This document shows, piece by piece, positions 45,944-56,431 of a stretch of 64,000 nt of DNA. The DNA is from Streptomyces sp. LX-29 (GTDB lineage: Bacteria; Actinomycetota; Actinomycetes; Streptomycetales; Streptomycetaceae). The notes below the pieces were generated by a model. It worked only from the letters and a program-made list of their open reading frames with translations, was not told where the DNA came from and ran no database searches. The position numbers were made by a program, and so were the translations under genes. Every line of letters starts with the position of its first letter. Position 1 is the stretch's first letter. The stretch covers positions 1 through 64,000 of the forward strand of contig NZ_CP089746.1 of the NCBI RefSeq assembly GCF_029541745.1, read 5' to 3'.

Positions 45944-47370
45944 TCAGCGGTTGTTGCTCGGGCGGTAGACGCTGAGGTCACCGTAGGCCGACAGAACTCC
46001 GGCCAGGTCACCGGGTTTGTGCCGCAGGGTGGTGTCCAGGAAGGCGAGAGTGGTTGCGGCGACGACGCGGGGCTCTCGGTGCGGCCCAGGGAGCCGACTA
46101 TCGAGGGCACCGGCGGCAGGTACAGGGGGCCGTCCATGAAGGTGAGGTGTGCGGCGCGGGGGATGGTGAGCCGGTAGCTCGTCGCGGTGCTGAGCTCGAG
46201 GGCCTCGGTGAGGCGGGGTATGTACTGCGGGTCGGCTGCGGGGGTGATGGCCTGGGTGAGCGCGAGCGTCGGCTGGTGGAGGGAGGGGGAGGTGGGGCCG
46301 TGGGGGTAGCCGTCCAGATCGATGACGGCGTCGAACCGATGGTCCTGCCGGGCTGCCTGCAGGGCGGCGGCACCACCCATGGAGTGGCCGGTGACCGCGA
46401 CCCGGCCAGTGTCCAGGCGTCCGGTCAGCGGGCCGGCGATGTCACCTCGGCCCAGACGGCCCAGCTGAGCGAGGACGAAGCTGAGGTCGGCGGCCCGAAC
46501 AGCCGTCCAGTCGGCCGCCAGCTTGTTGTCCTTGTCCCGGTCGCCGGTGGAGGTGGTCTTGGTGTGAATCGTTCGGCCGTCGGTGAGGACGACGGCGGCG
46601 GAGTCGTACGGGTGGTCGAGGGCGGCGACCACATAGCCGTTGCTGGCCAGTTCCTCCGCCCAGGCGGTGTTCTGGGTGCGCACTCCGCCCGATCCCGGAG
46701 AGAACAGAACGACCGGGAACCGTCCACCCCTGTCGGCCACCGGGGCGTTGAAGACCGAATGACTGTGGGCACGTGGGACGCCGTCGAACAGGAAGCCAGG
46801 CACGCCGACCACGCGGGCGAGGGCATCGGAAACGGTGCGCGCCTCGTGCTCCGTGCGGCCGAGGTACTGGGCCCGCTGCGCGCCTGCGGGGCTCTTCTGC
46901 GCGGGATACCAGAGCTGGACCACGACCGTGCGCCGGTCGTGCGGATCGGCGGTGAAGGTCTCGGAGCGGCGTGGGTCGGTCCACTGCACCACGCGGGTGC
47001 CGACCGCGAAACGGCCCGAGGGCTCGGGGAACACCGGTATGGGAAAGGCCCAAGCGGCCACCGGGCCCGTGGCGATCAGGCCGACGCAGGCCACCGACCC
47101 GGGCAGGGCCAGCCACCATCGGGCCCGCCACGCCGGCCGGCCGGTTCGTCGTCGCAGCAGAGGCACGACGGCGAACGGCAACGCGACGGCAGCGCCTGCC
47201 AGTACTGGCAGCATCTGCCAGCGGATCCCCACCACGCTCAGCACGATCGCGGACAGCACGAAAACCGATCCCGCCGCGATCGTGACGCGTGGGCGGACGG
47301 CAGGCGGAAGCCAGCGCGCCACCACCAGCGCGACGGCGCCCAGCAAGACAAGGACTTCCAGAAGGGACAT
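45944..47370 (-). pseudogene. membrane-anchored alpha/beta hydrolase (PAF-acetylhydrolase-like), frameshifted
   Basis: Four N-terminal membrane helices (residues 1-115) precede a lipase-like domain: FPVVLFSPGSGGVRTQNTAW, nucleophile elbow GHSMGGAAAL, VIDLDGYPHG (acid) and PRAAHLTFMDG (His). After SIVGSLGRTE the frame is lost near 46072: the other frame continues PRVVAATTLAFLDTTLRHKP and ends SVYRPSNNR at TGA 45944-45946. A single missing base explains this. The catalytic residues precede the shift, so some activity might remain; a sequencing error is also possible. 45664-45943 shows no gene. Confidence 0.75.
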
Positions 47371-47835
47371 TTACAGTCCCATGATGATCTCGGTCACCCG
47401 GCCATGCTCGGCGCCGGGTCCGCGCCGCCACATCGCCCTTGGGTCGCCATCGTGTACGACCGGAGTCGCAGTCCGAGGCACGCCCATGTGAGCGGCCTTG
47501 CGACCGTGGGGGGTGGCCGGGCTCCTCCTGCGGCCGTACTTCCGTACGATTCCTGCAGACGGTGGACTCATACGTTTCCGCTGGATCGCGGCCTACCGTG
47601 ACAGGGCCGCGGTACGTGCGGGCAGCGCGGGTCTTACGCTCCCGTACCCGACCCGGCTCCAGCTCTGTACGCGGTGGCGGCCCCGGCTGGGGCCACTATG
47701 ACGCTGAATCGACAGGGACGTGTGTCGCCCGCATCCTCGTGCCCGTCTTCCTCCAGCCCGGCGAGGCCCCCACCGACATGGTCGCCTCCGCCAGCTTCCG
47801 CCCCTTGTGGCCGTGCTCCAGGGCCTGCGCTCGCA
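47371..47835. other. no intact gene seen
   Basis: Several short frames exist but none has sustained coding character. It lies between the hydrolase gene and a transposase relic and may contain its decayed 5' part. Confidence 0.4.
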
Positions 47836-48040
47836 CTGATCCGCATCGCGGGAAGCCGCTGGGCTGTCGGGGAATGCTTCCAGACTGCGAAGCCTCGCCG
47901 AGATCCGACGCCTGATCACCCGCCTCACAAACCGCCGGCCGACACCGGTCGACCACATCCCGCACTGGTCGACCTGGCGACGACGACGCCAGCACCAAGC
48001 CCGCAACAGCCACTACAAACGACGCGGACACAGCCCCTGA
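47836..48040 (+). pseudogene. IS701/IS4-type transposase C-terminal relic
   Basis: Two frames give typical late motifs of actinomycete IS701-like transposases: RIAGSRWAVGECFQTAK, then (shifted) LAEIRRLITRLTNRRPTPVD and HWSTWRRRRQHQARNSHYKR before a TGA at 48040. The rest of the gene and the ends are missing. 48041-48229 shows nothing. Confidence 0.55.
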
Positions 48041-48229
48041 AAACTACCCAGCAATCAGAACGAACACCGTTGTAGTACCAACCCACGCCTCCCCCGCAGT
48101 GCTGACCGCCCGCCGCTCGAAGAGGCGGTGACAGGCACTCATCCACCCTTGCACGGATACCGTGCAGCCACACCGGAAGGGTCACCACCCACCATGACCA
48201 CCCAGCCCCCGGCCAGACCCCCCGAGCCC

Positions 48230-48570
48230 ACACCGGAACCGGAGCAGCGGCGCTCTCTGTCGATCGGGCACAGGCCTTGCAACGCATCGATCCTCGGTGG
48301 AACGCTCCCTGGCCGGTCTCCCGGCGACGGACGTATCACCGCGCCCTGGTACACGTTCGGCAGCATGGTCCCGTCAACGCTCGGCAGGATGTCCTGGCAC
48401 CGGTCTCGCCTTGGGCGAGTGGCTCCATGAGCAGTGTTCCCGGTTCGACGAACTCCACATAGGCCGGCAGCGTCTGCTTGCGGATCTCGGGATCCGGCCC
48501 GCGCACGCCCGCTCGGCACGCACCCGCCGCAGGAACCTTGCTCAGGCTTTCCAGGGTTCGGCTTCGTCGG
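48230..48570 (+). pseudogene. second helicase-associated (HA) domain remnant
   Basis: One frame reads RWNAPWPVSRRRTYHRALVH and VRQHGPVNARQDVL, and a second continues ALGEWLHEQCSRFDELHIGR and QRLLADLGIRPAHARSARTR. These are helicase-associated repeats similar in kind to those at 20130/23356-23620. A frameshift near 48395 and loss of both ends make it a relic. Confidence 0.6.
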
Positions 48571-48666
48571 GGTCGCAAAGGAGCGGTGGCGCCGGCCAGT
48601 TGGTGGAGAGTGCGGTGTTGGTACGGTACTTCCTGTGATCCGCACCGACCGACGTCCCGGCCGCTG

Positions 48667-49539
48667 ATGGGTGGAGGCGATCTGCGCGCGGCGATCGTCC
48701 GCGCGTGCCTCCGCGGGGGCAGCGGCGGCAGCCCCACCGCGGTGCTGGACGATGCTCCGTTGAGCGACGGAGAGTGCCGTCGGGTGCCGGTGCTGCTGGG
48801 CACGTCGCACGCCGTCTTCGTCTCCGTGAACGCATCTCACCCCGGCGGCGGTCCCGGCGTTTCCCTTCGCTTCTTCACCGCCGAGGGGGAACTGCCCGCG
48901 TGCGGCCATGGGACGGTCGCCGCCCTGGCCTTCCTGGCCGGGCGCGCCGGGGGCGAGGAGTACCGGGCCACCCTCCGTGCGTCGGGGCGTACCTTCGCCG
49001 GCTGGTCCGTACGGGAGGGGGCGCAGGTCCACGCCCGGTTCGAGGCCGGCCCCGTCGATCTGCGCGAGCCCACGGGGACCGAGTGCGACCTCGTCCTGCC
49101 CGCACTCGGTGTCACCCCGGACACGCTCGCTCCAGGCATCCGCGTCGCCTCGGTGGGGCGGTTGCGGCTGCTGGTCCCCTTGAGTTCGCCCGCCACTCTA
49201 GCCGCGCTCGCCCCGGACCTCGAACGACTCCGTGCCGCCTGTGACCGCCTCGGCTTCCTGGGTTGCTACGTCTACTCCGTACCGACGTCCACGGGCCGCG
49301 TCGCGGCCCGGATGTTCGCCCCGTCGATCGGCGTCCCGGAGGACATCGCCAACGCCAACAGCACCGCCTGTCTCGCCGCGCACCTGGCCGGTCGGGGCTT
49401 CACCGACATCGCCGTCGACATGGGCGACGCGCTCGGCAGCCCCTCCACGATCACCGCCACCGCACGGTGGAGCCCGTCAGGCCCGCTGGTGCGGCTGGGC
49501 GGCGCCGCGGAGGTCACCCGGGTCGTCCGCCTGCCGTAG
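48667..49539 (+). CDS. PhzF-family isomerase/epimerase
   Basis: This 290-residue protein has the PhzF/diaminopimelate-epimerase fold: RFFTAEGELPACGHGTVAAL carries the family catalytic Glu before CGHGT, and the second half ends with FAPSIGVPEDIANANSTACL and LAAHLA. ATG 48667 is used; no strong ribosome site was seen and the N-terminus (DLRAAIVRACLRGGSGGSPT) begins where the family usually does. It converges with, and overlaps by 63 bases, the DUF504-nuclease gene. Confidence 0.85.
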   Translation: MGGGDLRAAIVRACLRGGSGGSPTAVLDDAPLSDGECRRVPVLLGTSHAVFVSVNASHPGGGPGVSLRFFTAEGELPACGHGTVAALAFLAGRAGGEEYRATLRASGRTFAGWSVREGAQVHARFEAGPVDLREPTGTECDLVLPALGVTPDTLAPGIRVASVGRLRLLVPLSSPATLAALAPDLERLRAACDRLGFLGCYVYSVPTSTGRVAARMFAPSIGVPEDIANANSTACLAAHLAGRGFTDIAVDMGDALGSPSTITATARWSPSGPLVRLGGAAEVTRVVRLP

Positions 49540-50685
49540 GCGCCCCGCAGGCCGGTGCCCGCCGAGGCTCAGATCCACTTCCACACCGTAGTGGTCCGAC
49601 GGGTACAGCCCCTCCGGCGTGGGCGCGTTCCCCCGCAGCGCCGCCCGGGTCGCGCGGCACCCGTCCGTGCCGTCCGCACCCGCACGCAGCAGCACCCGGT
49701 CCAGCCGCGCGGCCCGGCCCGAGGGCGCGGAGGCCGCGGCCAGCGGGTTGACGCGGGGGTCGAGCGTCGGCGTCCGGTCGCGCGGTCCGTGCACCTCGGT
49801 CCAGGCGTCCCACAGTCCGAGCGCTGCGGCCGGCCCGGCCGCGCCGTCGCCACCGACGTTGAAGTCACCGAGCAGGATCAGATCACCCTCGACACCGGCC
49901 AACCCCTCGGCGAGCTGGGTCAGTTCGGCCAGCCGCCGGTCCGGCCCGTCGTCGGAGCGGTCGCCGGTCAGGAGCGTGGTGGCCACCACGAGCGGGCCGG
50001 TGAGGGTGTCCACGGCGATGGCGACCACGGCCCTGTGCGGGTTGAGCAGGTGCCACCCCGCCTCCCGCACGGGCAGCCGGCTGAGCAACAACAGCCCGCT
50101 GTCGGCGATGTCCCGGCCGACCGGGTCGGTGCTCAGGGTGTAGCCGACGCGTACCCACCGGGTCCGCAACACCATGGCGAGCAACTCGGGCTCCACGTCC
50201 TGGAGCGCGATGACGTCGACGTCGGCGTCGTCCAGGATCGTCAGCAGGAGCCGGCGGCGCCGGGCGAGGTCGATGCGCGCGCCGTCGTACCGGTCCCCCA
50301 GCGTGTCCCACGTCAGCACGCGCAGACCGGCGGCCGGTGACGCCGCCCCGGCCGCGCGGTCGGCAGGACCCCACCCTGCCGCCGCGTCCCATGCGTAGGG
50401 CGTCCTGGCCGCGAAGAACGGCGCTCGCAGGCGGCGCGTGTCCCGCACCCGCCCGGCGTCCGACGCGTCGATGCGGTCCGTACCCGTGGTGCGGTCCCAC
50501 ACCACCTCACCGTCCGCTTCGATGAAGAGCACGCGGTGCCACGGGATCTCGCCTCCGGGCACGAAGTCGGGCAGCGGGATCCGCACGGGTTCGGCCCGGC
50601 GCTCGGCGATCCCCAGCGCGAACCGGGTGGGATCGAACCGTGGGTCCCAGCAGACCCGGTGGTAGATCTCCTCGCTGGTGCGCAT
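49477..50685 (-). CDS. DUF504 (RNA repair-type) domain fused to EEP nuclease/phosphatase
   Basis: Residues 1-75 (RTSEEIYHRVCWDPRFDPTR; IPWHRVLFIEADGEVVWDR) match DUF504, the MJ1316-like domain proposed in RNA processing. After a linker comes an endonuclease/exonuclease/phosphatase domain: RVLTWDTLGDRY, DVIALQDVEPEL, LILLGDFNVGGDG and YPSDHYGVEVDL, the complete metal-binding set. ATG 50685 follows AGGAGGTG, deciding the start. The 402-residue protein may act on RNA 2',3'-phosphate or nucleic-acid ends, which is inference. 50686-51020 contains no gene. Confidence 0.85.
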   Translation of the reverse strand: MRTSEEIYHRVCWDPRFDPTRFALGIAERRAEPVRIPLPDFVPGGEIPWHRVLFIEADGEVVWDRTTGTDRIDASDAGRVRDTRRLRAPFFAARTPYAWDAAAGWGPADRAAGAASPAAGLRVLTWDTLGDRYDGARIDLARRRRLLLTILDDADVDVIALQDVEPELLAMVLRTRWVRVGYTLSTDPVGRDIADSGLLLLSRLPVREAGWHLLNPHRAVVAIAVDTLTGPLVVATTLLTGDRSDDGPDRRLAELTQLAEGLAGVEGDLILLGDFNVGGDGAAGPAAALGLWDAWTEVHGPRDRTPTLDPRVNPLAAASAPSGRAARLDRVLLRAGADGTDGCRATRAALRGNAPTPEGLYPSDHYGVEVDLSLGGHRPAGRLRQADDPGDLRGAAQPHQRA

Positions 50686-51020
50686 CACACCTCCTCCTCG
50701 CCCCGGCAAGGGTCCGCCCCGCCAGGCGCCGGCCGGGCCCGGCCGCACCGGACCCCTGTGACACCACCGGGGGCAGCCTCGGCCGGCTTCGACCGCCGGC
50801 GTGCCGGGCCCCTTTCCACAGTGCCACGCCAGATGGCGATCTCCGCCGCCTTCACGGGTGTCATCCATCGCCCCTGGCCCCTCCCCCGAACTCCGCCGTC
50901 CGTCGCCCGCACTCGTTCATGCAGCCGCCAGGCGATCGCACACCGTGACCGGACCTCTCCACGACGGCGTGATCATCCACCGCCCCGGGCCGCTCCCCCC
51001 GCACACCCGTGCCCTGTGAC

Positions 51021-52913
51021 CTAACGCGCTGCCGCCGCCACCGGGCGGCGGCGCAGCGCCCACGCGGCGGCCAGTGCCGCGGAGGGTGCCGCGATCAGCA
51101 CACACGCCCCTGTCACCAGGCCGAGCGGGCGCCAGGGCACGACCAGTGGCGCACCCGCCCCGAGCAGCGCCAAACCGGCGTGCATGGTCCCCAGTTGGAC
51201 GGCGGCCACGGCGCAGCCCAGCGCCGACCCGACCGCCACCACCAGCACCGACTCGGTGGTCACCAGCCGTATCACCTGAGCCCGGGTGGCGCCGGCCAGG
51301 CGCAGCAGGGCCAGTTCACGGCGCCGGTCGGCGGTCGCCATCACCAGGGTGTTGGCGAGCGCGATGCCGGTGTAGGTCAGGGCGAGGCCCAGGACGAGGA
51401 CGGTCCGCAGCCAGGCGACCCGGCTCGCGGCGGGGGCGGTGGCGGCCAGCCACTCCTCCCGGGTGGCGACCGTGACGCCGAACCGGTGTGCGGCGGCGCG
51501 GAGCAGGTCGGGGGTGGTGGCGTCGGCCGTGGCGGTGAGTCTGATCTCGATGCGGTCGACGCGAGCGCCCGGGGCGTTGCGGGCGGTGACGTACAGCCCG
51601 TTGTCCCCCAGACCGTCGCGCAGGACGGCGGCCACCCGCAGGGTCGCCCGGCTGCCGTCCGCGCGCACCACCCGTACCGGGGCGCCGATGGTGGTCTGAC
51701 CCCACTCCTCGGGCAGCACGATGCCGTCGTCGTCCAGTGCGGACACCGAGCCCTTGAGCACGGGCAGTCGGGCGGTGGTCGCCAGGGTGGCCGGATCGGC
51801 CGTCCGGGCCTCTGACCTGACCACGGTGCCGTCCGATTCGACCAGCGAGAGCTCGGTGGGGGCGGAGGGGGAGACGGTGACGCCCGGGACGGCACGCAGC
51901 GCGGCGGCGAGGGCATCGGGGGAGGCGGTGTGCGGTACGACGACGAAGTCGGCGGCGGTCCGCGAGCGGGCCTCGGCCGTGCGGGCGGCGCTCACCGTGT
52001 CCAGGGCCCCGGCCAGCGAGCCCGTCAGCGCCACCGACACCAGCACGGGCGCGGCGACGGCGCCCGTGCGGCGCAGCGCCGTCGAGGCGTTCTCCCGCAC
52101 CAGCCGGCCGGCGTACGAGGTCCAGCGGGCCGGCAGCCAGGTGAAGGCGCGCAGCAGCGGGCGTGCCAGGACCGGGGCGAGCAGGCCGCACGCGGAGATC
52201 AGCACCATCGGCTGCACGGTGTACGTCTTGCGGTGGAGCAGGTCGGCGGGGTCGGTGACCAGGGCGTTGCCGGTCAGGGCGGCGGCGGTGAGGAGCAGCC
52301 CCAGGCCCCAGAACCAGCGGCCGGCGGTCATCACCCCGGTGTCGAGGTCCGCGGTGCGCAGCGCGTCCAGCGGCCCGAGCCGGCCGGCGCGCCGGGCGGC
52401 CACCGCGACCCCGGCCAGGGCCACCAGCAGGCCCGTCCAGAACGCGGCGTGCAGGGGCCAGCTCCGCTGCCCGAGGGTGAGGTCGGGCGGTGCCATGCCG
52501 ACGTCCGCGAGCCAGCGCACCATCCCGGGGGCCGCGAGCCGGCCCAGTACGCAGCCGACGGCGGAGGCCACGACGCCGAGGACGAGGGCCTCGGCGAGGA
52601 CGGTGCGTCGCACCTGGGCGCGGGTGGCGCCGGCCAGGCGCAGCAGGCCGAGCTCGCGCCGCCGCTGGGCCACCGCGTACGAGAAGGTGGAGGCGACGAC
52701 GAACGCCGACACGAAGGCGCTCACCCCGCCCGCCGTGCCGAGCGCCGCCACCAGCGACACCACGGCCTCGTCGCTGGGCAGCGCCATGGCGGTGGCCAGC
52801 CCGAGCAGCATGACCGTCATCATCGCGACGCCGAGCGCGAGGGCGGTGAACGCTCCGATGAGCGAGACCCAGCGGGCCCGGAGGGACTTCAGTGCAATCG
52901 GCAACATCCTCAT
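51021..52913 (-). CDS. FtsX-like ABC transporter permease
   Basis: The 630-residue permease has two FtsX-type halves. Each contains the recognisable RRRELGLLRLAGATRAQVRR / RRRELALLRLAGATRAQVIR coupling segment between membrane helices. Large extracytoplasmic regions lie between, for example residues 320-500. ATG 52913 (or 52907) is used. No ATP-binding subunit gene is adjacent, which is unusual. It is divergent from a two-component system that may control it, as in bacitracin-type BceAB/RS arrangements. Confidence 0.9.
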   Translation of the reverse strand: MRMLPIALKSLRARWVSLIGAFTALALGVAMMTVMLLGLATAMALPSDEAVVSLVAALGTAGGVSAFVSAFVVASTFSYAVAQRRRELGLLRLAGATRAQVRRTVLAEALVLGVVASAVGCVLGRLAAPGMVRWLADVGMAPPDLTLGQRSWPLHAAFWTGLLVALAGVAVAARRAGRLGPLDALRTADLDTGVMTAGRWFWGLGLLLTAAALTGNALVTDPADLLHRKTYTVQPMVLISACGLLAPVLARPLLRAFTWLPARWTSYAGRLVRENASTALRRTGAVAAPVLVSVALTGSLAGALDTVSAARTAEARSRTAADFVVVPHTASPDALAAALRAVPGVTVSPSAPTELSLVESDGTVVRSEARTADPATLATTARLPVLKGSVSALDDDGIVLPEEWGQTTIGAPVRVVRADGSRATLRVAAVLRDGLGDNGLYVTARNAPGARVDRIEIRLTATADATTPDLLRAAAHRFGVTVATREEWLAATAPAASRVAWLRTVLVLGLALTYTGIALANTLVMATADRRRELALLRLAGATRAQVIRLVTTESVLVVAVGSALGCAVAAVQLGTMHAGLALLGAGAPLVVPWRPLGLVTGACVLIAAPSAALAAAWALRRRPVAAAAR

Positions 52914-53046
52914 GCCGCAAGCCAACCGGTCGCGGGTGGGGTGGATCAGTGGGGCGGGGGCCACTGTGGAAGGTAGGGCCCGCTCTACCGTGCGCGGCGT
53001 GGGGCGGTGCCTAGGGTGGGCTCGGAAGATCGGGAGAGGGGGGCGG

Positions 53047-54333
53047 ATGGGCGAGAACGGCGTCTGGCAAGAGATGAAGCGCCCGGGTTTCGTGCGGTCG
53101 GCGACACCGTGGCGGGCGGCCGGGTACCTGCTTCTGAGCGGGGCGGCCGGGGTGTTGCTCTGCGTGGGCTTGCTGGTGGCGGTCCTTGTTGCCGGGGTGC
53201 TGGCGGTGGTGCTGGTGGGGCTGCCGCTGTTGGCGGGGCTGGCCCTGGTGGGGGTGCCGTACGCGGCGTGGGAGCGGCGGCTGTTGCGGCTGCTGGACGG
53301 CGCGCCGGCGGCGGATCCGCATCGGCTGCCGACCCGTCCCGGGCTGTCGGCCTGGCTGCGGCTGCGCTACCGGGAGCAGGCGACCTGGCGGGAGTTGGGC
53401 TTCACCGTGCTGGCGGCGTTCGTGCTGTGGCCGGTGGACCTGGTCGTGGCGGGCTGTGCGCTGGTGGTGCCGGTGTACCTGCTGGCGGCCCTGCCCCTGC
53501 TGCTGGCCGACGGCGAGCAGGTGAACGTCCTGAAGCTGTGGGAGGTCCATTCGCCGTTCGTCGCGGGTGTGTTGGGGATCGCCGGCCTGCTGGCGTCGGC
53601 GCTGTTCGCCTATCCGCTGACGGCGGTGGCGGCGGGCCGGGCCGCGCTGGTGCGGCTGATGCTGTCGCCGGGAGGGCAGGAGCGGCGGATCGGTGAGCTG
53701 GTCAGCTCCCGGGCCAGGCTGGTGGACGCCTTCGAGGCGGAGCGCCGCCGGATCGAGCGCGATCTGCACGACGGCGCCCAACAGCGGCTGGTGGCCCTTT
53801 CGATGACGCTGGGGCTGGCCCGGTTGGACGCTCCGCCGGGCAGTGCGCTGGCCGCCCAGCTGGCCGCCGCGCACCGGGAGGCGGGCGAAGCGCTCTCCGG
53901 GCTGAGAGAACTGATCAACGGCATCCACCCCCAGGTGCTCACGGACCGCGGCCTGCCGGACGCCTGCGCGGATGCCGCCGACCGCTCGCCCGTACCCGTC
54001 GAGGTCCGCTTCGACCTGCCCGGACGACTGCCCCCGGCGGTCGAGTCGGCCGGCTACTTCGCGGTGTCCGAGGCGCTGGCCAACATCGCCAAGCACAGCG
54101 GTGCCGAGGCCGCCCGGATCGAGGGGCGCTACGCTGACGGACTGTTGACGATCGACGTGTCGGACGACGGGGGCGGCGGCGCCGACCCGGCAGGCGGTAC
54201 CGGGCTCACCGGGCTGGCCGACCGGGTCTCGGTGGTGGACGGTTCGCTGACGGTGAGCAGCCCGCCCGGCGGACCGACCCTGCTGTGCGTGGAGATCCCT
54301 TGCACCCCACTGAACCCGACCCGCTCCGCGTAG
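53047..54333 (+). CDS. NarL-type sensor histidine kinase
   Basis: A 428-residue kinase with about five membrane helices in residues 25-200, a HisKA_3 dimerisation domain (AERRRIERDLHDGAQQRLVA, phospho-acceptor H241) and an HATPase domain (YFAVSEALANIAKHSG; DDGGGGADPAGGTGLTGLAD). ATG 53047 follows a GGGAGAGG-rich site. The gene overlaps the response regulator. Confidence 0.93.
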   Translation: MGENGVWQEMKRPGFVRSATPWRAAGYLLLSGAAGVLLCVGLLVAVLVAGVLAVVLVGLPLLAGLALVGVPYAAWERRLLRLLDGAPAADPHRLPTRPGLSAWLRLRYREQATWRELGFTVLAAFVLWPVDLVVAGCALVVPVYLLAALPLLLADGEQVNVLKLWEVHSPFVAGVLGIAGLLASALFAYPLTAVAAGRAALVRLMLSPGGQERRIGELVSSRARLVDAFEAERRRIERDLHDGAQQRLVALSMTLGLARLDAPPGSALAAQLAAAHREAGEALSGLRELINGIHPQVLTDRGLPDACADAADRSPVPVEVRFDLPGRLPPAVESAGYFAVSEALANIAKHSGAEAARIEGRYADGLLTIDVSDDGGGGADPAGGTGLTGLADRVSVVDGSLTVSSPPGGPTLLCVEIPCTPLNPTRSA

Positions 54334-54965
54334 TCCTGGCCGAGGACGGTGTGCTGCTGCGCGAGGGGCTGATCGGTCTGCTCGCCCGCTTCGGCCACCG
54401 GGTGGTGGCCGCGGTGGGTGATGCCGAGGCCCTGCACGCCGCCGTCGCCGAGCACGGGCCGGACATCGTGATCACCGATGTGCGGATGCCGCCGGGCCAG
54501 ACCGACGAGGGGCTACGCGCCGCCGTCGCCCTGCGCCAGCAGCGGCCGGGGCTGCCGGTACTGGTCCTCAGCCAGTACGTCCAACACTCCTACGCAGCCG
54601 ACCTGTTGGACTCCGGGAGCGGCTCGGCCGTCGGCTATCTCCTCAAAGACCGGATCGGCCAGGTCGAGGACTTCCTCTCGGCGGTCGACACGGTGGCGAC
54701 CGGCGGCACCGTGGTCGACCCGGAGGTCGTGCGCCAGTTGCTGCGCCGACGCCGCGACCCGCTGGAGCGGCTGACCCCACGCGAGCGCGAGGTGCTGGCG
54801 CTCATGGCCGAAGGCCGATCCAACACGGCGATCTGCCGCGAGCTGGTGGTGTCGGACGCCGCGGTGAGCAAGCACATCGGCAACATCCTGATGAAGCTGG
54901 ACCTGCCCCCGGCCGAGGAGACCCACCGCCGCGTGCTGGCGGTGCTGGAGTTCCTACGGGCCTGA
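54285..54965 (+). CDS. NarL/LuxR-type response regulator
   Basis: A 226-residue partner of the upstream kinase: receiver domain with phospho-acceptor D65 in DIVITDVRMPP, and a LuxR helix-turn-helix, LTPREREVLALMAEGRSNTA, then VSKHIGNILMKL. The start is uncertain: GTG 54285 or TTG 54300, both inside the kinase gene. It probably regulates the divergent permease. Confidence 0.92.
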   Translation: MRGDPLHPTEPDPLRVVLAEDGVLLREGLIGLLARFGHRVVAAVGDAEALHAAVAEHGPDIVITDVRMPPGQTDEGLRAAVALRQQRPGLPVLVLSQYVQHSYAADLLDSGSGSAVGYLLKDRIGQVEDFLSAVDTVATGGTVVDPEVVRQLLRRRRDPLERLTPREREVLALMAEGRSNTAICRELVVSDAAVSKHIGNILMKLDLPPAEETHRRVLAVLEFLRA

Positions 54966-55557
54966 GCGGGACCGACAACGCCCTCCTCGTCCGATGCCGG
55001 CAAGGCCCTCCCCGTCCGATGAACGTCGCTGTCGGGAAGCAGACCAGACCCATCACCACGACCTCCCGGCTGGCCGGTGGCGGGTGTTCGGCGCACGGCT
55101 GGGCGCGCTGGACCGCTCGCCCGCTGCGGTGCGGCGGGCGCGGGTTTACGAGGCCTGGCACCTGGGCGCGATCCGCCTTGAGCGGCAGCGGCTGGCCAAG
55201 GCGGACGCGGTCCGCAGCAGACGGGCGCTGTGCAGGAGACTGGCACCGCTGCGGGCGGTGTCGTCCAGCAGGACCGTCCGCCGGCCTTCCAGGTCGGCGC
55301 CCTCGATCTGCTGCCACCTGCCGTGTTCCTTGTGCGCTGGGCACAGGAAGGCAGCGGGTAGACCGGTGTGTGTCGAGCAGTTGGACTCTTCCGATACCCC
55401 AGAAGCCCGCGCAGCAGGCTCAGAGGGCGCGGCCGCCGCCGACGACGAGCACGTAGGTGACTGACCAGCCGCCCCACGTCGCGGAGCCGGCCCGGAAGGT
55501 CGCCAGCGTGCTGGAGGAGCCGCAGCCGGCCACGGCGTGACGGCGAGGGCCGCAGCG
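54966..55557. other. no confident gene
   Basis: A plus-strand frame from about 55050 to 55260 (RWRVFGARLGALDRSPAAVR, then EAWHLGAIRLERQRLAKADA) has coding-like composition but no clear start or end, and merges into low-complexity sequence. It may be a relic. Confidence 0.3.
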
Positions 55558-55830
55558 TCATTGGGACGGTGCGGCCCTCGAGCCGGGCCCCGGGCACGTC
55601 ATGGGGGCCGCCGTGGCGGTGGCCCAGGCGGCGGCTTCGGTGTCGGTCATGAGCAGTACCTGTGTGGGGCGGGCGGTGGAACCCTGCACGACGTGGACGC
55701 GGCAGGGGTGCGTGTTGTCCTTCGGGGCGGTGCCGATGTGCGGGGTACAGCGGCTCAGGACCATGATCGATCTCGGCTCGCGACGGGCGGGCCGGGTCAA
55801 CAGGATCATCAGACGAGCCCTTCTGAGCAT
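55558..55830 (-). CDS. possible small protein, unrecognised
   Basis: A 90-codon frame with normal actinomycete codon use: ...VHVVQGSTARPTQVLLMTDT then EAAAWATATAAP. ATG 55830 or an internal ATG at 55807 could start it. No family recognised. 55831-56431 contains only very short frames. Confidence 0.4.
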   Translation of the reverse strand: MLRRARLMILLTRPARREPRSIMVLSRCTPHIGTAPKDNTHPCRVHVVQGSTARPTQVLLMTDTEAAAWATATAAPMTCPGPGSRAAPSQ

Positions 55831-56431
55831 GTGTCACGGTCAAGAGCTCAGGCCCCTGGCCCAGGACACACCAGCCCGGCAGCCTTCCGTGTCGATGGGG
55901 CTCCAAACACCGGCGGCATGCGGCTGCCCTCCAACGACCTTTTGCCGGCATCGCATGGGCAGCCCGCCGGTTCATTCACCCAAAGTGACGCACGGCGTCA
56001 AACGGGCGGCAAGGGCCAGTGGTGCGCCATCACCCGAACAGCCCAGCGCGATACGTCGACGCCGCGCGCTCTTCCCCGGGCACGCATGGATCAGGCACAG
56101 GCAATTTCACAGCGCTACAGGTCCGTTCGCCGTGGCGATACGAGGGAAGGGCCTCCTCATTTCCGCAAGCGCGGAGCGTGACGGCCGTTGCCCCCTGCTC
56201 CTCCACATGGTCATGTCGTCACACCGGATGATCAGAGCTGTGGACTATGCTGTGGGGATGACTACCGGGACGGCATTGCGCCACACACGGATTGGTGACC
56301 CGGTGCTCTTCTGAGCGCCGTACGGGCCAGTGTGGGCCCGCTACTCGATCGAGGATCTTGCGTTGCTGCGCGGGCTCCGCCTCCGTCGTGTTGATCACAG
56401 GCTCGACACATCAACCACGACAGGAGAATTC

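Noticed and set aside
56258..56314. 18-codon frame upstream of the dienelactone hydrolase gene
   Set aside because: Too short, no ribosome site and no attenuator-like structure seen.
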